In this document: piece after piece, positions 8,652 to 18,835 of the stretch | Position numbering within the stretch: position 1 is the stretch's first letter | Layout of the letters: each line of letters starts with the position of its first letter | Assembly: GCA_029204225.1 (NCBI GenBank) | Contig: CM055103.1 | Location: 47,134,703 to 47,162,457 of the forward strand | Source of the DNA: Diphasiastrum complanatum | Lineage: Eukaryota; Streptophyta; Lycopodiopsida; Lycopodiales; Lycopodiaceae | Direction of reading: 5' to 3' | DNA length: 27,755 nt | Translations under genes and position numbers: made by a program | Notes under the pieces: generated by a model | Seen by the model: only the letters and a program-made list of their open reading frames with translations | Told to the model about the DNA's origin: nothing | Databases searched by the model: none

Positions 8652-9764
8652 TCACCTCACGTTCACAAATCTGCTAGGTTCGGAACCATTTTGATTTACA
8701 GGCATAGTAGCAGTAGGCTCGCTTGAAAATCTTTCTTTGTCTGATTCGTCGCTCGAATGAGGTGCGACTCGAACATCTTCATCTGAGTGTTCGTCCTCTG
8801 CTCTCTCTGTCACAGTTGGTAGATCATAGTATTGTCTTCCAAGGACTTCATAACTGACAGGATCATTGTTGGCCATTGTTCTGTTCTCATCGAATTTGAC
8901 ATCTTTGATTGTCTTCACTGTGTTTGTCTCTGGCATATAAACTCTGTAGTATGATGAATGATTGTCATATCCTACAAGATATCCTTGTTCTGCTTTCTCA
9001 TCAAGCTTCTTTCGAAGCTTGTCAGGAAAATGTGCATATGCTGCACAATCAAAGATTCAAATATGAGCCAGATTGGGTTTTCTACCCCACCATAATTTGT
9101 GTGGTGTTGTGTGAGAAACACCAGATTTTTCTGTCCTGTTCTGAATGTAAGCAGTTGTACCTACTGCTTCAGCCCACAACACTCTTGGAGCCTTCGAATA
9201 GGCCATCATGCACCTGGCAGCTTCCATAAGAGTCACGTTCTTTCTTTCTACAACACCGTTGTGCTGCGATGTATAAGATGCAGTTCTTCTATGAATGATT
9301 CCGCGATCATTGCAAAAATTAGTGAATCGGTTTGAGATGTATTCTCCACCCCGATCTGTTCTGATATGCTTCTTCTTATTTCTTGTGCATCTTTTTACTG
9401 AATTCACATACTCTATGAATTTGTCAAATGCTTCTGATCTATTGTGAATGAAGTAGACTCTGGCAAACTTACTATAATCATCAATAAAGGTGATATAATA
9501 TTTCGAGCCTCCTATTGAGATCACGTTGAAAGGTCCACAGATGTCTGAATGTACTAGCTCCAAAATCTTTGTCGTTCTGTAGGAGTCCTTGACAAAAGGA
9601 GTACGTGACATCTTACCCTTTATACATGCATCACAGGTCATTGAACTTGTTGCATTCGAGATGCTCACCCCTGTGATTGCTCCATGATGGCTTGCTTGAT
9701 ATAGTACCTTTGATTTCATATGGCATAGTCTCATGTGCCATAGAATTTTTAAACGAATTATCAT
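8652..9764 (-). pseudogene. Copia-2 integrase
   Basis: The frame runs from the HHCC finger (LWHMRLCHMKSK, then CDACIKGKMSR) through the catalytic core: LVHSDICGPF (first Asp), HIRTDRGGEYISNRF (second Asp), and HNGVVERKNVTLMEAARCM (Glu). The C-terminal part has TTPHKLWWGRKPNLAHI, then FDCAAYAHFPDKL, GYLVGYDNHSSYYRVYMPET and VKTIKDVKFDE. A single in-frame TGA at 9057-9059 interrupts it where an Arg CGA codon is expected, a CpG-decay signature. The frame is otherwise continuous to 8652. All three catalytic acids are present. Strand transfer into target DNA is the family role. Confidence 0.92.
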
Positions 9765-10140
9765 GAGTTTGATGCACTTGATCTGTAGGTAGGTGTAACT
9801 TCAAATGATATAGGTTGCCTTTTCTTCTTCCTTGAGTGATCAGTGTACTGGTGCTTGCATCAACAATGTTGCATGCTTCGTCTGAGAACGTTACACGCAT
9901 CCCAGCATCAGCTGTTCTTGCCAATACAAGTCCTGCTGTAGTGTAGGCATGAACAAAACATCTTCGAGTCATTTGTCTCTGCCGTTTGTGTTGAGCCATA
10001 GTGAACCAATACCATTCACTTGATGCTTTGATCCGTCTCCAAGAATGATAAATCTCGATGGATCTGCACTTCGGAAATCAGACATGATTCGTCTTGTTGT
10101 AACGAAGTGCGAGGTAGCTCCTGAATCAAGGATTACCTCC
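9631..10140 (-). pseudogene. Copia-2 protease and linker to integrase
   Basis: The aspartic protease signature DSGATSHFVTT is intact at about 10095-10127 on the minus strand, preceded by LEVIL. It continues through SRFIILGDGSKHQVNGIGS to a TGA at 9969-9971. The frame then shifts near 9930, and the family sequence resumes as RTADAGMRVTFSDEACNIV and GNLYHLKLHLP. It shifts again near 9764 into the integrase. Compared with Copia-1, whose signature reads DSRAT, the active site here is unaltered although the polyprotein is broken. Confidence 0.85.
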
Positions 10141-10289
10141 AGTGTGTGTCAGGTGTTGATACTGCACACATGTGTGCACAGATGTAGGTGGTCAAATTTC
10201 CATGAGGACCGGCACTACTTTGGGCCGTGGACCTTGTTGTGGGTATTTCCTGCACAGTAATAAACAAGTGGGTCCCATCTTCGAGCTCT

Positions 10290-11198
10290 CTAGTTCTTCG
10301 ACATAGGACGAACTATTATTGTTCTCCTGTCTACTTTGAGCTTGTTTGTTTCTTGGATTCTGCAGTAGTCCATGGCTGCATGACCCTTCTTATGACAGTG
10401 GATGCACTCAATTTTTGGATTTAGCCAACATGAATCGACAGTATGTCCTTCATGTTTGCATCTCACACAAATCTCCTTGTCTCCACTATGTTCTTTTAAC
10501 TTTTCTTTATTCTTCCATTTGCCTTTGTTGGCTCTTTTTGCTTGCTGGTCTCGATCCTGCTGACTGCACCTTAGGCTTGAATTGCTTCTTAGTCTTCTCC
10601 TTGTTGCTGTAGAGAGCTTGGTTAGAAGCATCCTTGTGATCAAGGTGCTCTCGAGCTTCGACTTCTTCTCGAATCTCGACAACTGTCTTTTCGAATGTCA
10701 TAGTAGGATCCTTTGCTAGCAGCATTCTGGTTGTCTGGAAGGATCTTGGTAAAGCTGTTAACAGATAGGTAAGCTGCTTCTCTACTAATATTGCATTTTC
10801 TACTCCAGAATTGTGTAATGAAAGGAACAAATACTTCATCTTCCTGATAAAGGAAGTGAGGTGATTTTCGAGTAGCATGATCTGACTACGTGATTTCGTC
10901 TGAAATCTTGTGAGTTAAGTATCCCACATCTCTTTTTCTTTAGAGGATGTAGCCAAGTCAAGAGTCAGGATATCCCGATGGATGATGATAACACGACTAT
11001 TGCATTGTCATTCTTCTCTCTCCATTTGTGTAGCTCCTTGCCTGTAGTTATAGGCATCTCCTCGGTGCCATCTACCTAGGGAAATAATCCTTCTTGCTTT
11101 AATACAAGAGAGATCTTGACCTTCCATGCTAGGAAGTTAGATCCTGATGAGTCGAGGACTGTACAGATCTTTGATTGTATACTGCTTATTGAAGCCAT
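10290..11198 (-). pseudogene. Copia-2 Gag with two zinc knuckles
   Basis: Gag starts at the ATG 11196-11198 (MASISSIQSKICTVLDSSGS, then NFLAWKVKISLVLKQEG). In-frame TAG at 11076-11078 and a TGA about 35 codons later interrupt it. After a shift the family sequence continues (MLLENHLTSFIRKMKYLFLS, then LTYLLTALPRSFQTT). Two CCHC-type knuckles follow. 10428-10469 is canonical C-x2-C-x4-H-x4-C (CVRCKHEGHTVDSC). 10362-10406 is C-x2-C-x4-H-x5-C (CIHCHKKGHAAMDYC), one residue longer than the consensus. Most copia Gags carry one knuckle. Confidence 0.88.
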
Positions 11199-11293
11199 TG
11201 TTGTGAATTGTGTTCTCACTTGTTAATGGTTCTTTGTCTTGAATGCTTAGCCTCTATGATCTGATAGCTTTGTGGCTATGTTAGACTATGACA

Positions 11294-11306
11294 GGCTCTA
11301 ATACCA
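11294..11306 (-). promoter_or_regulatory. Copia-2 primer binding site
   Basis: TGGTATTAGAGCC on the minus strand matches the iMet-tRNA primer site TGGTATCAGAGCC with one C-to-T change. It is preceded by ...CCATCAG, so the 5' LTR ends in CA at 11308 (minus strand) with one intervening base. Confidence 0.85.
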
Positions 11307-11307
11307 C

Positions 11308-12070
11308 TGATGGAAAAAATAGAAAAATAATTGTGCAAATCTATCAGCTCTTGTAACAAAACGAAATGAAATGAGACAAAACGAAACGAAACTTCAACGA
11401 GCTTTGATATTGATATTGCTGAAGCGAAGTAATCGCGAAGCAAAAACAGTCTCGAACAAAAATAAATTCGGATGGAGTTCGGCTGCCTGCTATATCATTC
11501 CTACAATCCTCCAGAATGTAGACAGACACTGTTGACCTACGTTATAGATTAATACAACATTCAACAAGATTGAACCAGTGTGCAGAATCGATTTAACAAG
11601 TAAATGAGATACACGAATAATAGCAAACAACAATTCATTCAAGATTAGACAAAATTTAGAATAATATGTGCATAATAACTACAATATCATCTATTAATCC
11701 TCTTGAGATCAAGCACTGTGTGACCAGACCCACACAGCGCATTGGTGTGAGAGAAGCGGCGTTCTCCCATGAATAGTGTCTCACTTACTAGCAGACTTCT
11801 TGGATCTCTGTGGATCCTGCTTACAAAATTGTCTCGCTCAAAAGTAGACTTCTATTTAGTATTTTTCATCTATTTGTATATGTTTGATGCATCTAGGAAA
11901 TGTGTATATTTTGCAAACTTTTTTGTGTCACTTCGAGTAACATTCTTGATCAGATAGATTAAACATCTATAACTAATCATGGATTACAAGAGTGGTGGAT
12001 TAGGCACGTCCTAACGCTCTTCTGCTGATGTCACCATATCAGATCAGAGATTTGTACTTTATAGTACTTG
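11308..12070 (-). repeat. Copia-2 5' LTR (right boundary uncertain)
   Basis: The LTR must begin at 11308 on the plus strand (TGATGGAAAA...), next to the PBS. No second copy exists in the window, so its outer end cannot be set by comparison; a CCATCA near 12957-12962 is one possible end but unconfirmed. On the minus strand a CTATAAAG-type box lies near 12060, upstream of a plausible R-U5. A run of AAACGAAA-like repeats occurs at about 11358-11393. No protein-coding content is seen. Confidence 0.5.
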
Positions 12071-13590
12071 GTTGATCTTCTTGGTCCTTTGGAGCACGAA
12101 GTGTTTTGCGTCCCGAACATTTTCGTTTCGCGTTGTGTCGTGTTGTTCACAAACATTTTAGTTTCGTGTCTTTTCGTAAAATTGAGAGTTGAAAGCTAGC
12201 AAAGCTTTGGTAATAGAAACATTTTGTTTCTTCACTAGATTCTCTATCTCTGATAAAAAGACTCGGAACTCAATCAATATGCGAAATAGATTAATTCAGA
12301 ATTTTGTTATCCCATGTGAATCCATATGATATTTCACTATAGAATAATATTTGACCGAATGAAAGTTCACTTTCAATAACTCAAATAAGTTTGAAGCTGT
12401 CAGACACTGAGCATTGCTTAATTCTTTATTTTTTGAATCACATATGCCTGAAAGAACTAGACAAGTATCATAGCACACATATTCTTTTAGTCCTTTATTG
12501 TGCACGACAAATTATTGACAAGTTCAGAATTACATACACTCTCAACGAAAGACCAAAGTCGAATATGTGAGACTCTCAATCCTTACATTAGACTGTGAAC
12601 AAAGTACATATAGAGAAATTACATAAACAGACATCCTTCAAATCATGAAGTGTGTCATTCCCTTCATTAGGCATCTATTCTAAACCAATATAATGATGAC
12701 ATGGGTACATTTGCTTAGTTGTCCATCTGCCATGCCATCTTGAGCCAATTAGGTAGTTACACATGGATATTCGTGACTATCAAAAGAGTCACGAATAATC
12801 TGACTTGACAAAGAATATTCTTTATTTGAGCACATCCATTATTAAGGCTGTGTCGCTTCATTTAGTCCTTCATCTTAAGTCCTTCCTTTGGTTGGCCTTA
12901 AAAATAAAACTTCATTAGATATTTCTTCGTATTGGTCCCTTTGTGTTCAACATAGGCCATCATCTTTTAGATTTATGGTTGAATATAGTCAAATATACTG
13001 AATAATTTGAATCATCCTTTGTATTAAATATCCCCCTTCTCAAACGTGTTGTGACCTCACAAACATATATTTGAGAGTAGGAAAAAGAACTTCATAAACT
13101 ATAATTCAACATTCAAACATAGATAACTTTAAAATGTACTATATGCTGTCAAGAGAAATAAATATATACAATCCTGTAGCAGTTCCTCTTGCTGTTTTTG
13201 ACAGATATATCAGCTCTAATTTGTTTATAAGTTATAAACTGTCCAAAACTCGATTTCCAAATCTAGCAAGTTTGATGTCAAGGAAAGTGTCATCGTAAAC
13301 TGCTTGGCCACTTGTACATGATCTACACTGGGTCATCGAGGAATAACATCCTTTAAAAAGTCTACAGTTAAGTCCAAAAATTTGTCTTCTATATACAAAT
13401 CCTGTACATAAGAGTACTTTGGCAACAAAATTGCTCAAAATTGACACGGTCTAGGCTTAAAATTTCTTGTGCAGCTTGTCATTTTTTTGTTCTCGTATAT
13501 TCTATGCCATGTTTTGATAGAAAGTCACATAATTCTCCTAACATTGTATACACAATATTCACAATTCGAGATATAGCATATTAATGTCGA
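12071..13590. other. AT-rich spacer, no gene recognised
   Basis: Short frames occur on the minus strand (12296-12505, 13232-13447) with no recognisable motif. A 10-bp perfect stem with an 8-nt loop lies at 12769-12796 (ATTCGTGACT/AGTCACGAAT). Part of the left side may still belong to the Copia-2 LTR. Confidence 0.4.
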
Positions 13591-13770
13591 TCAACAAATT
13601 ATCCTCCTCAAACTTGTCAAAATTCGACACAACATTTATGATCAATCTTGAGGAGGATAATTTATGATCAATTTTGGCCAAACAAATTATCATCCTCAAA
13701 CAAACTGACATGCGCACAAGTTTGAGGAGGATAATTTATGATCAAATAATCCTCCTCAAACTTGTCAAAC
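13591..13770. repeat. cluster of alternating inverted repeats around TTATCCTCCTCAAACTTGT
   Basis: Five copies of one 20-nt motif occur in alternating orientation within 180 bp, at about 13597, 13653, 13684, 13716 and 13744. The last pair makes a hairpin with 22-nt arms (13716-13737 and 13744-13765), one mismatch and a 6-nt loop. The first pair pairs with two mismatches. It has no coding content. It may be a foldback or MITE-like remnant or a small-RNA precursor; neither is demonstrated. Confidence 0.8.
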
Positions 13771-15199
13771 TTCAGACATAGGTACAATGCTACGTCAATA
13801 CGATAGAAAGATCAATCACCAACAAGTCTTTAAGTTGGCATTGTTATGCTAAAGGTTTTATTTGCTCGAACTAAGGTGGCAATGTTCGAATCTTACAATT
13901 GAGGATTGCGATTTCGGATAGTCATGAATATGACTACAAAGAATAGAAAGCAGAGTTCACGTATTCTTTGTTAGTTTGCTGCTAGTTGTAGTTCAAAATA
14001 TGTTACGGAAAGGTCCTTTGAATGGTCCGTTTGATAACATTAGTGTCCGTAAAACCATGTGTCCAAATGTCATTACTTCACCGCCATGCCTTAAATTGTC
14101 AAAAATGTAAGTTTTGAGGACCTTGAATAGATCTACCACGACGTACATGCATGAGAGTTTGCACTTTACCATATCTATCTTGATCAACTCAGAATTTGAA
14201 GAGCTATCAAGATTTGGATCTAGGCAAGAGCTCTTGTACACAAAAAGTAATCATCCATCAAAGATAATTGAACCACAAATTACGTTCAATGAGGCATCAC
14301 CATTTCCTTTGTAAAAATTTAAAAACTCATTTTACGAGAGGCATCACCATTTCCTTTGTAAAAATTTAAAAACTGATTTTACGACAAGAAAAAAATGTCA
14401 GTGTGCAATATTTTAGCTATTTTATATTTTGAAACAAAAAAACTCTACTGTAGAATCCCATAGAAACAAGCATGCAATACAACCACCCATAGAAACCCAT
14501 TCTGAACCTTTTGTTGCACTACGTTTTGTTCCATATGTTCGGAACGGAATGTGTTACGTACGTACGGAACGGGCTACTTTTTCTTTCCCTATTTACTAAT
14601 GGTTTTTGCAGATAGCTGATCCTCCTGCTGCTGTTGATATTGTCTATCGCCTTTATTTGGTCATCACTACCACCCTACCTCGTATCATGGTCCCAGAATT
14701 TGGATATTTTTACCAAGGTGGACTGAGAATTTGCCATGTGAGGCTGCTATTGTCCGAGATCTACTGCATCAAATCAGAAGAGATGGCACTCCATGTGCTA
14801 GTCAGCACGCTGAGGCTGTAGGTGCATTTGCAAACGTTTCACCTCTTTTTTCACTAATTTAAAAAAAAATTATAAACACTAACTTACACTACGTCCGAAA
14901 GCCATTGTTTTTTTGGCAACATTTTGTTTCGGAACTCGTGAGGAACGTGCGTTCCGTAGGCATTCCGAAATGGAATGGGCAACTATGCTCCAACCACCTA
15001 TTCGTAAAATACCGTTGCGGAAAAACCAGAGGATACAAAATTATATTTTTATAGTTCGACTCCAAACACACTTAATGTGTCATATAGTTCATAAAAACAT
15101 GCATGCAAACTTAAATTATGAGCAGCATGCAGCCAACCTAAATTATCAACAAACTTATACGTGGACAAAAGCACTTCAAATACATGAATGTTTGTTGAT
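13771..15199. other. spacer, no firm gene
   Basis: A minus-strand frame of 82 codons (13993-14241) and a plus-strand frame of 71 codons (14606-14821) match nothing I recognise. The second is preceded by a splice-acceptor-like TTTTTGCAG, so it could be an exon relic. GGAACG-rich stretches recur near 14540-14575 and 14930-14980. Confidence 0.3.
14291..14384. repeat. 47-bp tandem duplication
   Basis: The unit beginning GAGGCATCACCATTTCCTTT at 14291 is repeated at 14338 with one visible mismatch in the aligned core (CTCAT versus CTGAT). The near identity implies a recent local duplication. Confidence 0.85.
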
Positions 15200-15421
15200 G
15201 GCACCTGATGCTTAGTGTATTGCCCTGTATTGGAGCATTCCCACGTTGGGTTCAAGCACGCATCAATATAATAAAGACGGCAATCACGTTTGCTGTTCAT
15301 TGTAAATTATAAGACGGCAGATGGAGGGCACCTGATGCTTGATGTATTGGAGCATTCCCACGTTGGGTTCAAGCGCGCATCATGATAAAGACGGCGTTCA
15401 CGTTTGCTGTTCATTGTGAAT
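15200..15421 (-). repeat. tandem duplication within the ULTRAPETALA-like gene
   Basis: Two copies, 15200-15307 and 15327-15421, are separated by 19 bp and share most of their length. Both encode, on the minus strand, FTMNSKR-(E/D)-x-R-L-Y, then LNPTWECSNT. Differences include an extra 10-bp segment and a 3-bp insertion in the left (gene-distal) copy. The stop codon of the gene (TAA, 15307-15309) falls at the junction. Confidence 0.9.
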
Positions 15422-16438
15422 CTGCGACTCTTTTTACATTTTGTGCAGTCAATAAATTCATCGCGGTGAGATCTTTCAGTCTTTCTCTTTCTGATTGGGT
15501 TGTCCTCTGGATTGTACACTCTCAGAGCTTCAACTTGATAAAATGGCACCTCTCTATTATTCTCAAAGATCCATATTTGCTTATCCCACTTCCCAGCAGA
15601 GTCGCAGCCGCCATGTTGTGCAAATTCAGAGGGGTTCTCGAAGACTCCTATATATCAGTTCAAGTTGGAAAGTTATCAACATAACCCATTTATCTAATTC
15701 ATGGGTTTGGCAAATGATTAGTGTTCACTTTACCCTCATCACAAGACTAGCAACTACGGAGAGAATTTGTAAAGGTATTTCTACTATTCTTGTGCTTGAG
15801 AATCTTTGCATCACCGCAGACCTTTATGAGGGATATTTTCGTGCAATTTCTATCCAGACAGCATTCAGTTGAAGTTGTTGTTGTGAGAGTAGACTTCCCA
15901 TGATAGGTTGATTTATCAGCAAAGCCAAGAGAAATATGCTTATCTTTACAAAATCGAGTATTCACATTGCACACGATTGTTGATATGAAGTGAAGGCAGC
16001 TTAAAAAGAACACGGTACTGTAGTGGAGACTTTTAATAGAATATTAGAACACGTACCGTTAGACGTTTCCAAACAAGTAGAGCAACTGCAGAAGATCTTC
16101 ATGATCCCAGAGTCATATGCCTTCAAAACACCAATTGTATCTCCAAATGCGCTTGAAACGCCACATCTGAATTCCTTGTGAGGAACTTCAGCTGTTTCGT
16201 TCTCGTTGCGTTGGGACTTTTCTTCAGATCTTCGATGAGGCCTGTTACTTGGGCCCTCCCCATCGGAGCCTTCTTTGGAAACTTTCTCAGTCAACGCCTT
16301 TTCATAATTCAAATCCTGGGTTAATATTTCTGATAACTGTATAAGAGCATCCGCAGCGTTACTCAGCTTGACATCTTGCTGGTTGAGTTGAGGGCTGTCT
16401 GGCTGCTGTGTTTTAGTGGTGTTTCTGTGTTTCGGCAT
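15307..16438 (-). CDS. ULT: ULTRAPETALA-like SAND-domain protein, C-terminally truncated (two exons)
   Basis: Joining 16438-16057 and 15647-15307 gives a 240-codon product. The donor CG|GTACGT and acceptor ATATAG|GA restore one frame (split Gly128). Residues about 1-85 are polar and low in complexity. Residues about 88-172 match the SAND region of ULTRAPETALA: FGDTIGVLKAYDSG, IFCSCSTC, NPSEFAQHGGC, GKWDKQIWIF and ALRVYN. Residues 189-234 match the following Cys region: RDEFIDCTKCKKSRRF, RRLYHDARLNPTWECSN and a fourth Cys (195, 198, 226, 234). ULT proteins are plant nuclear factors that act with trithorax-group histone methyltransferases to limit Polycomb silencing in meristems. The usual Cys-rich, B-box-like C-terminus is missing. 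An in-frame TGA 10 codons upstream supports the start. A CW-type zinc finger was considered; the order of motifs fits ULT better. Function of this copy is doubtful. Confidence 0.78.
15648..16056 (-). other. intron of the ULTRAPETALA-like gene
   Basis: 409 bp with GT (16056-16055) and AG (15649-15648) ends. Branch-like sequences (TTGATAAC, AACTGAT) lie shortly before the acceptor. It is inferred from restoration of a continuous domain across the junction; an RNA read would settle it. Confidence 0.65.
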
Positions 16439-17287
16439 TTCCTCTTTTGAGCTTTTGAATCTCTTTCAAGCTTGTACGGTTGTTCCTGCTTCAAAGAAAA
16501 AGTACGACCAAATAACAACAAAGAAATCAACAAATGCTCAATCTTTGGATTTCTGCTACCTTCATATGTGGCCAGAAGTGATTAATAATTGATGCCATAC
16601 TGTCTTTGCATGAATCTACATGGATGCCAAACAGCAGTTTCAGTCCCCAAAATTATTCTTTAGTTGTAAAACAAGCACACTATCCACATCAAACAATGCT
16701 TTCTGGCACCTAATATTTGCCATAGTAGATAATTTTTGTATGCTCAACTGCATAGTTATGCAATGACGTCTTTCTAGATATACATAACATTGTTCTATGC
16801 AAGTCCTAAACTAAACAGTTATTTGGTAAGCTATTGTGACAATTCTCAAAGATGATGTGTGTCTAGTAGATGAAGTTGAGTTGAAAATTGTGGTATAGTT
16901 CAAATCTCTTCGAATTGCCAAGGTTGTTAGATTTTTTTATTTTTTAAAGAATTTGCCAACATGCATGGAAAAGATGCTCAATCTTTTGAATTACCTTAAT
17001 ATATGACTGTAACACTACATGTAGGGATCAAGATGCCCTCTTCTTCTAGGAGGGATTTTCATTTTAAATAACCAATAATAAATCAAAATGAGTCATGTTT
17101 TGCTACACAATATGCTTTTCCAAATTCTTCAATGTGAACTTACTCAAAAGATGACAAAATTTATTTCTTTTCAATTTTCCTGCATTCTAATGCAATGAAG
17201 TACAATTGTTGAAGTAATATGCCTTCATACAACAAAGGGAGGTGTTAGAGAGACCAAAACAAGGAATTCTAGTAGAGAGAATATTTC

Positions 17288-17288
<1 letters not shown>
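16439..17288 (-). other. upstream region of the ULTRAPETALA-like gene
   Basis: On the minus strand a pyrimidine-rich stretch ending TTTGAAGCAG (about 16488-16500) could be a 5'-UTR splice acceptor just before the start exon. The rest is AT-rich with no ORF, and I cannot place a promoter with confidence. Confidence 0.3.

Positions 17289-17325
<37 letters not shown>
17289..17325. repeat. (AG)18 microsatellite
   Basis: An uninterrupted AG tract of about 37 bp, preceded by TTCTAG and a short GAGAGAAT stretch. Confidence 0.95.
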
Positions 17326-17326
<1 letters not shown>

Positions 17327-17354
17327 GTTAAAATAATATATGAAATGTTCATAT

Positions 17355-17600
17355 TCACCAGTTGACTGGCAACAATAGAGTAAACAACCACAACTTGTGC
17401 TCTACATTGTTCCTGAGCGAATCAATATGAGAACCTACGCTTTCAATTGTTGTCTTATGTGAATGAAGAAGCGTGGATGTGTCCACTATCAATTTGCCTG
17501 CCCAACGATAGATCTGAGTCCTGAGTGACAAGCAAACTACATCTCCAGTGAGTCTGTCTTTCACAATTGCTACATCTGCCCCCACGTGCGTGACACCTCC
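17355..17600 (-). other. unrecognised 76-codon open frame
   Basis: A minus-strand frame (GADVAIVKDRLTGDVVCLSL, then RWAGKLIVDTSTLLHSHKTT) has balanced, protein-like composition and stays open upstream of its first ATG. It ends in a Trp codon and TGA. I do not recognise it. It could be the last exon of a decayed plant gene or chance; it lies between the ULT-like gene and a copia scrap. Confidence 0.25.
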
Positions 17601-17654
17601 TCAGTGTCTGATGATGCTACTATTCTCGCCTCTACCCAATCACAAAGTAGCTCA

Positions 17655-18290
17655 CTCACAAATGGACCCATGCCTATGATTGTCGAAGGAACAGTGTCCT
17701 CAGACAAAGAAGAAAAAGAAGCAAATGAGAGAATATATTTATCAATCGATTCTAGGATCTCTCATGTATGTAATGGTTTGCACCAGGCCTGATTTCACTT
17801 TTGTAATAAGCTCACTAAGCCAATTCATGGTACCCTGGCATGATCCATTGGAAGGCTCTCATCAGAGTCATGAGGCATATTCGAATGACAAAAGACTTAT
17901 GCATCATTATGGAGAAGTCAACAATGACAAGCTCCACATACTCAATGGATACACAGACGCAAGCTGGGGCGAAGATGCAAATACTTGTAACTTCCACATC
18001 TAGATTTACATTCTTCCTCAACGGCGGTCCTATCACCTACAATAGTCATAAGCAAACTTCTATTGTTCTTCTTCTACAAAATTAGAGTCTATCGTTGCTT
18101 TTCAAGCCACTAAAGAAGCAGTATGATTGAGAAATTTGTTATTATCAGACATTTGTCTAAAGCAGTATGCTTTGACAATTCTATTATGTGATTATCAAAG
18201 TGCCAGCCAACCCTAGATTTTATTCTACGAGTAAGCGCATTGAGATTAAATATCACTATTTCATGAGAAACAAGGAGGTAAGCTTAGAAC
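17655..18290 (+). pseudogene. Copia-3: RT end and RNase H fragment
   Basis: The only plus-strand copia piece. In broken frames it shows the end of RT (LSKEQCPQTK, YQSILGSLMYVMVCTRPDF, SSLSQFM), then RNase H (YTDASWGED, SRFTFFLNGGPITYNSHKQ, QATKEAV, LRNLLLSDIC, QSASQP) and the SKRIEIKYHYFMRNKE box. At least three frame changes and several stops are present. Neither LTR nor PBS is seen, and the rest of the element is missing on both sides. Confidence 0.85.
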
Positions 18291-18798
18291 ACTGTCATTT
18301 ATTCTTTCTCTCCCTAAATCCCATTGTTAATCTAGATTCATACGTGTTGCTGCATATTTACTCGCACTGTGGCACAGTTTGATTGAAGGTAGGTATCTAC
18401 ACAGTAGTCAAACTATCAAAGGCAGCCAAACTATTGATGAACGACTAACTATCGATGAAGTATTGATCCAACCAACTATCGACAAGTGCTCAAACGTTCA
18501 ATTCGAACAACTATCAACTTGAACATCCGAACCCTTGTCATCCTCAACTTCAGCCTATGCGATTCTGACTCAAATCGAGAAATTGTCAACTGACTTGTTG
18601 ACGTATCACTCTAAATATAGCTAGTCACCTATAATAGCTATCTACTGCACTATGCAATTGTTTTGACAATGATAGTAGCCATGATCACCACTTGTCGAAG
18701 TAGTGGGAACCACGACTGTCGTCCACCTTAAATAGTGATAGCCATGATCCGGCACCAAGATCCATAGATGACATAAGCTCAACGTCTTCATACATTTG
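18291..18798. other. spacer with scattered AACTATC motifs
   Basis: AACTAT recurs at about 18411, 18429, 18447, 18474 and 18509 at irregular spacing. A TAGCCATGATC motif occurs twice, at about 18675 and 18740. It may be the 3' non-coding end of Copia-3. No ORF is recognised. Confidence 0.35.
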
Positions 18799-18832
18799 TA
18801 TATATATCTATATATATATATATATATATATA
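18799..18832. repeat. (TA)n microsatellite
   Basis: About 34 bp of nearly pure TA with one TC interruption, directly before the GC-rich block. Confidence 0.9.
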
Positions 18833-18835
18833 CTA

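Larger units (their letters stand above)
8652..11306 (-). mobile_element. Copia-2: 3'-truncated Ty1/copia element (Gag-protease-integrase only)
   Basis: On the minus strand: PBS (11294-11306), leader of about 95 nt, Gag, protease and integrase, ending abruptly near 8652 with no RT, RNase H, PPT or 3' LTR. The family differs from Copia-1 (short leader, two zinc knuckles, different Gag). Stop codons and indels occur in every domain. The sequence left of 8652 is not recognisable copia, so a deletion or rearrangement removed the 3' half. Confidence 0.9.

Noticed and set aside
13884-13892. GTTCGAATC, a B-box-like word that might mark a tRNA or SINE
   Set aside because: The neighbouring bases do not form a T stem and no A box is found at the proper distance.
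15307-15549. separate CW-type zinc-finger gene
   Set aside because: The Cys spacing is suggestive, but the first conserved Trp is missing and the upstream exon supplies a SAND-type region in the ULTRAPETALA order.
15495-15872. 125-codon plus-strand frame starting MAPLYYSQRS
   Set aside because: It is antisense to exon 2 and the intron of the ULTRAPETALA-like gene, with no family motif.
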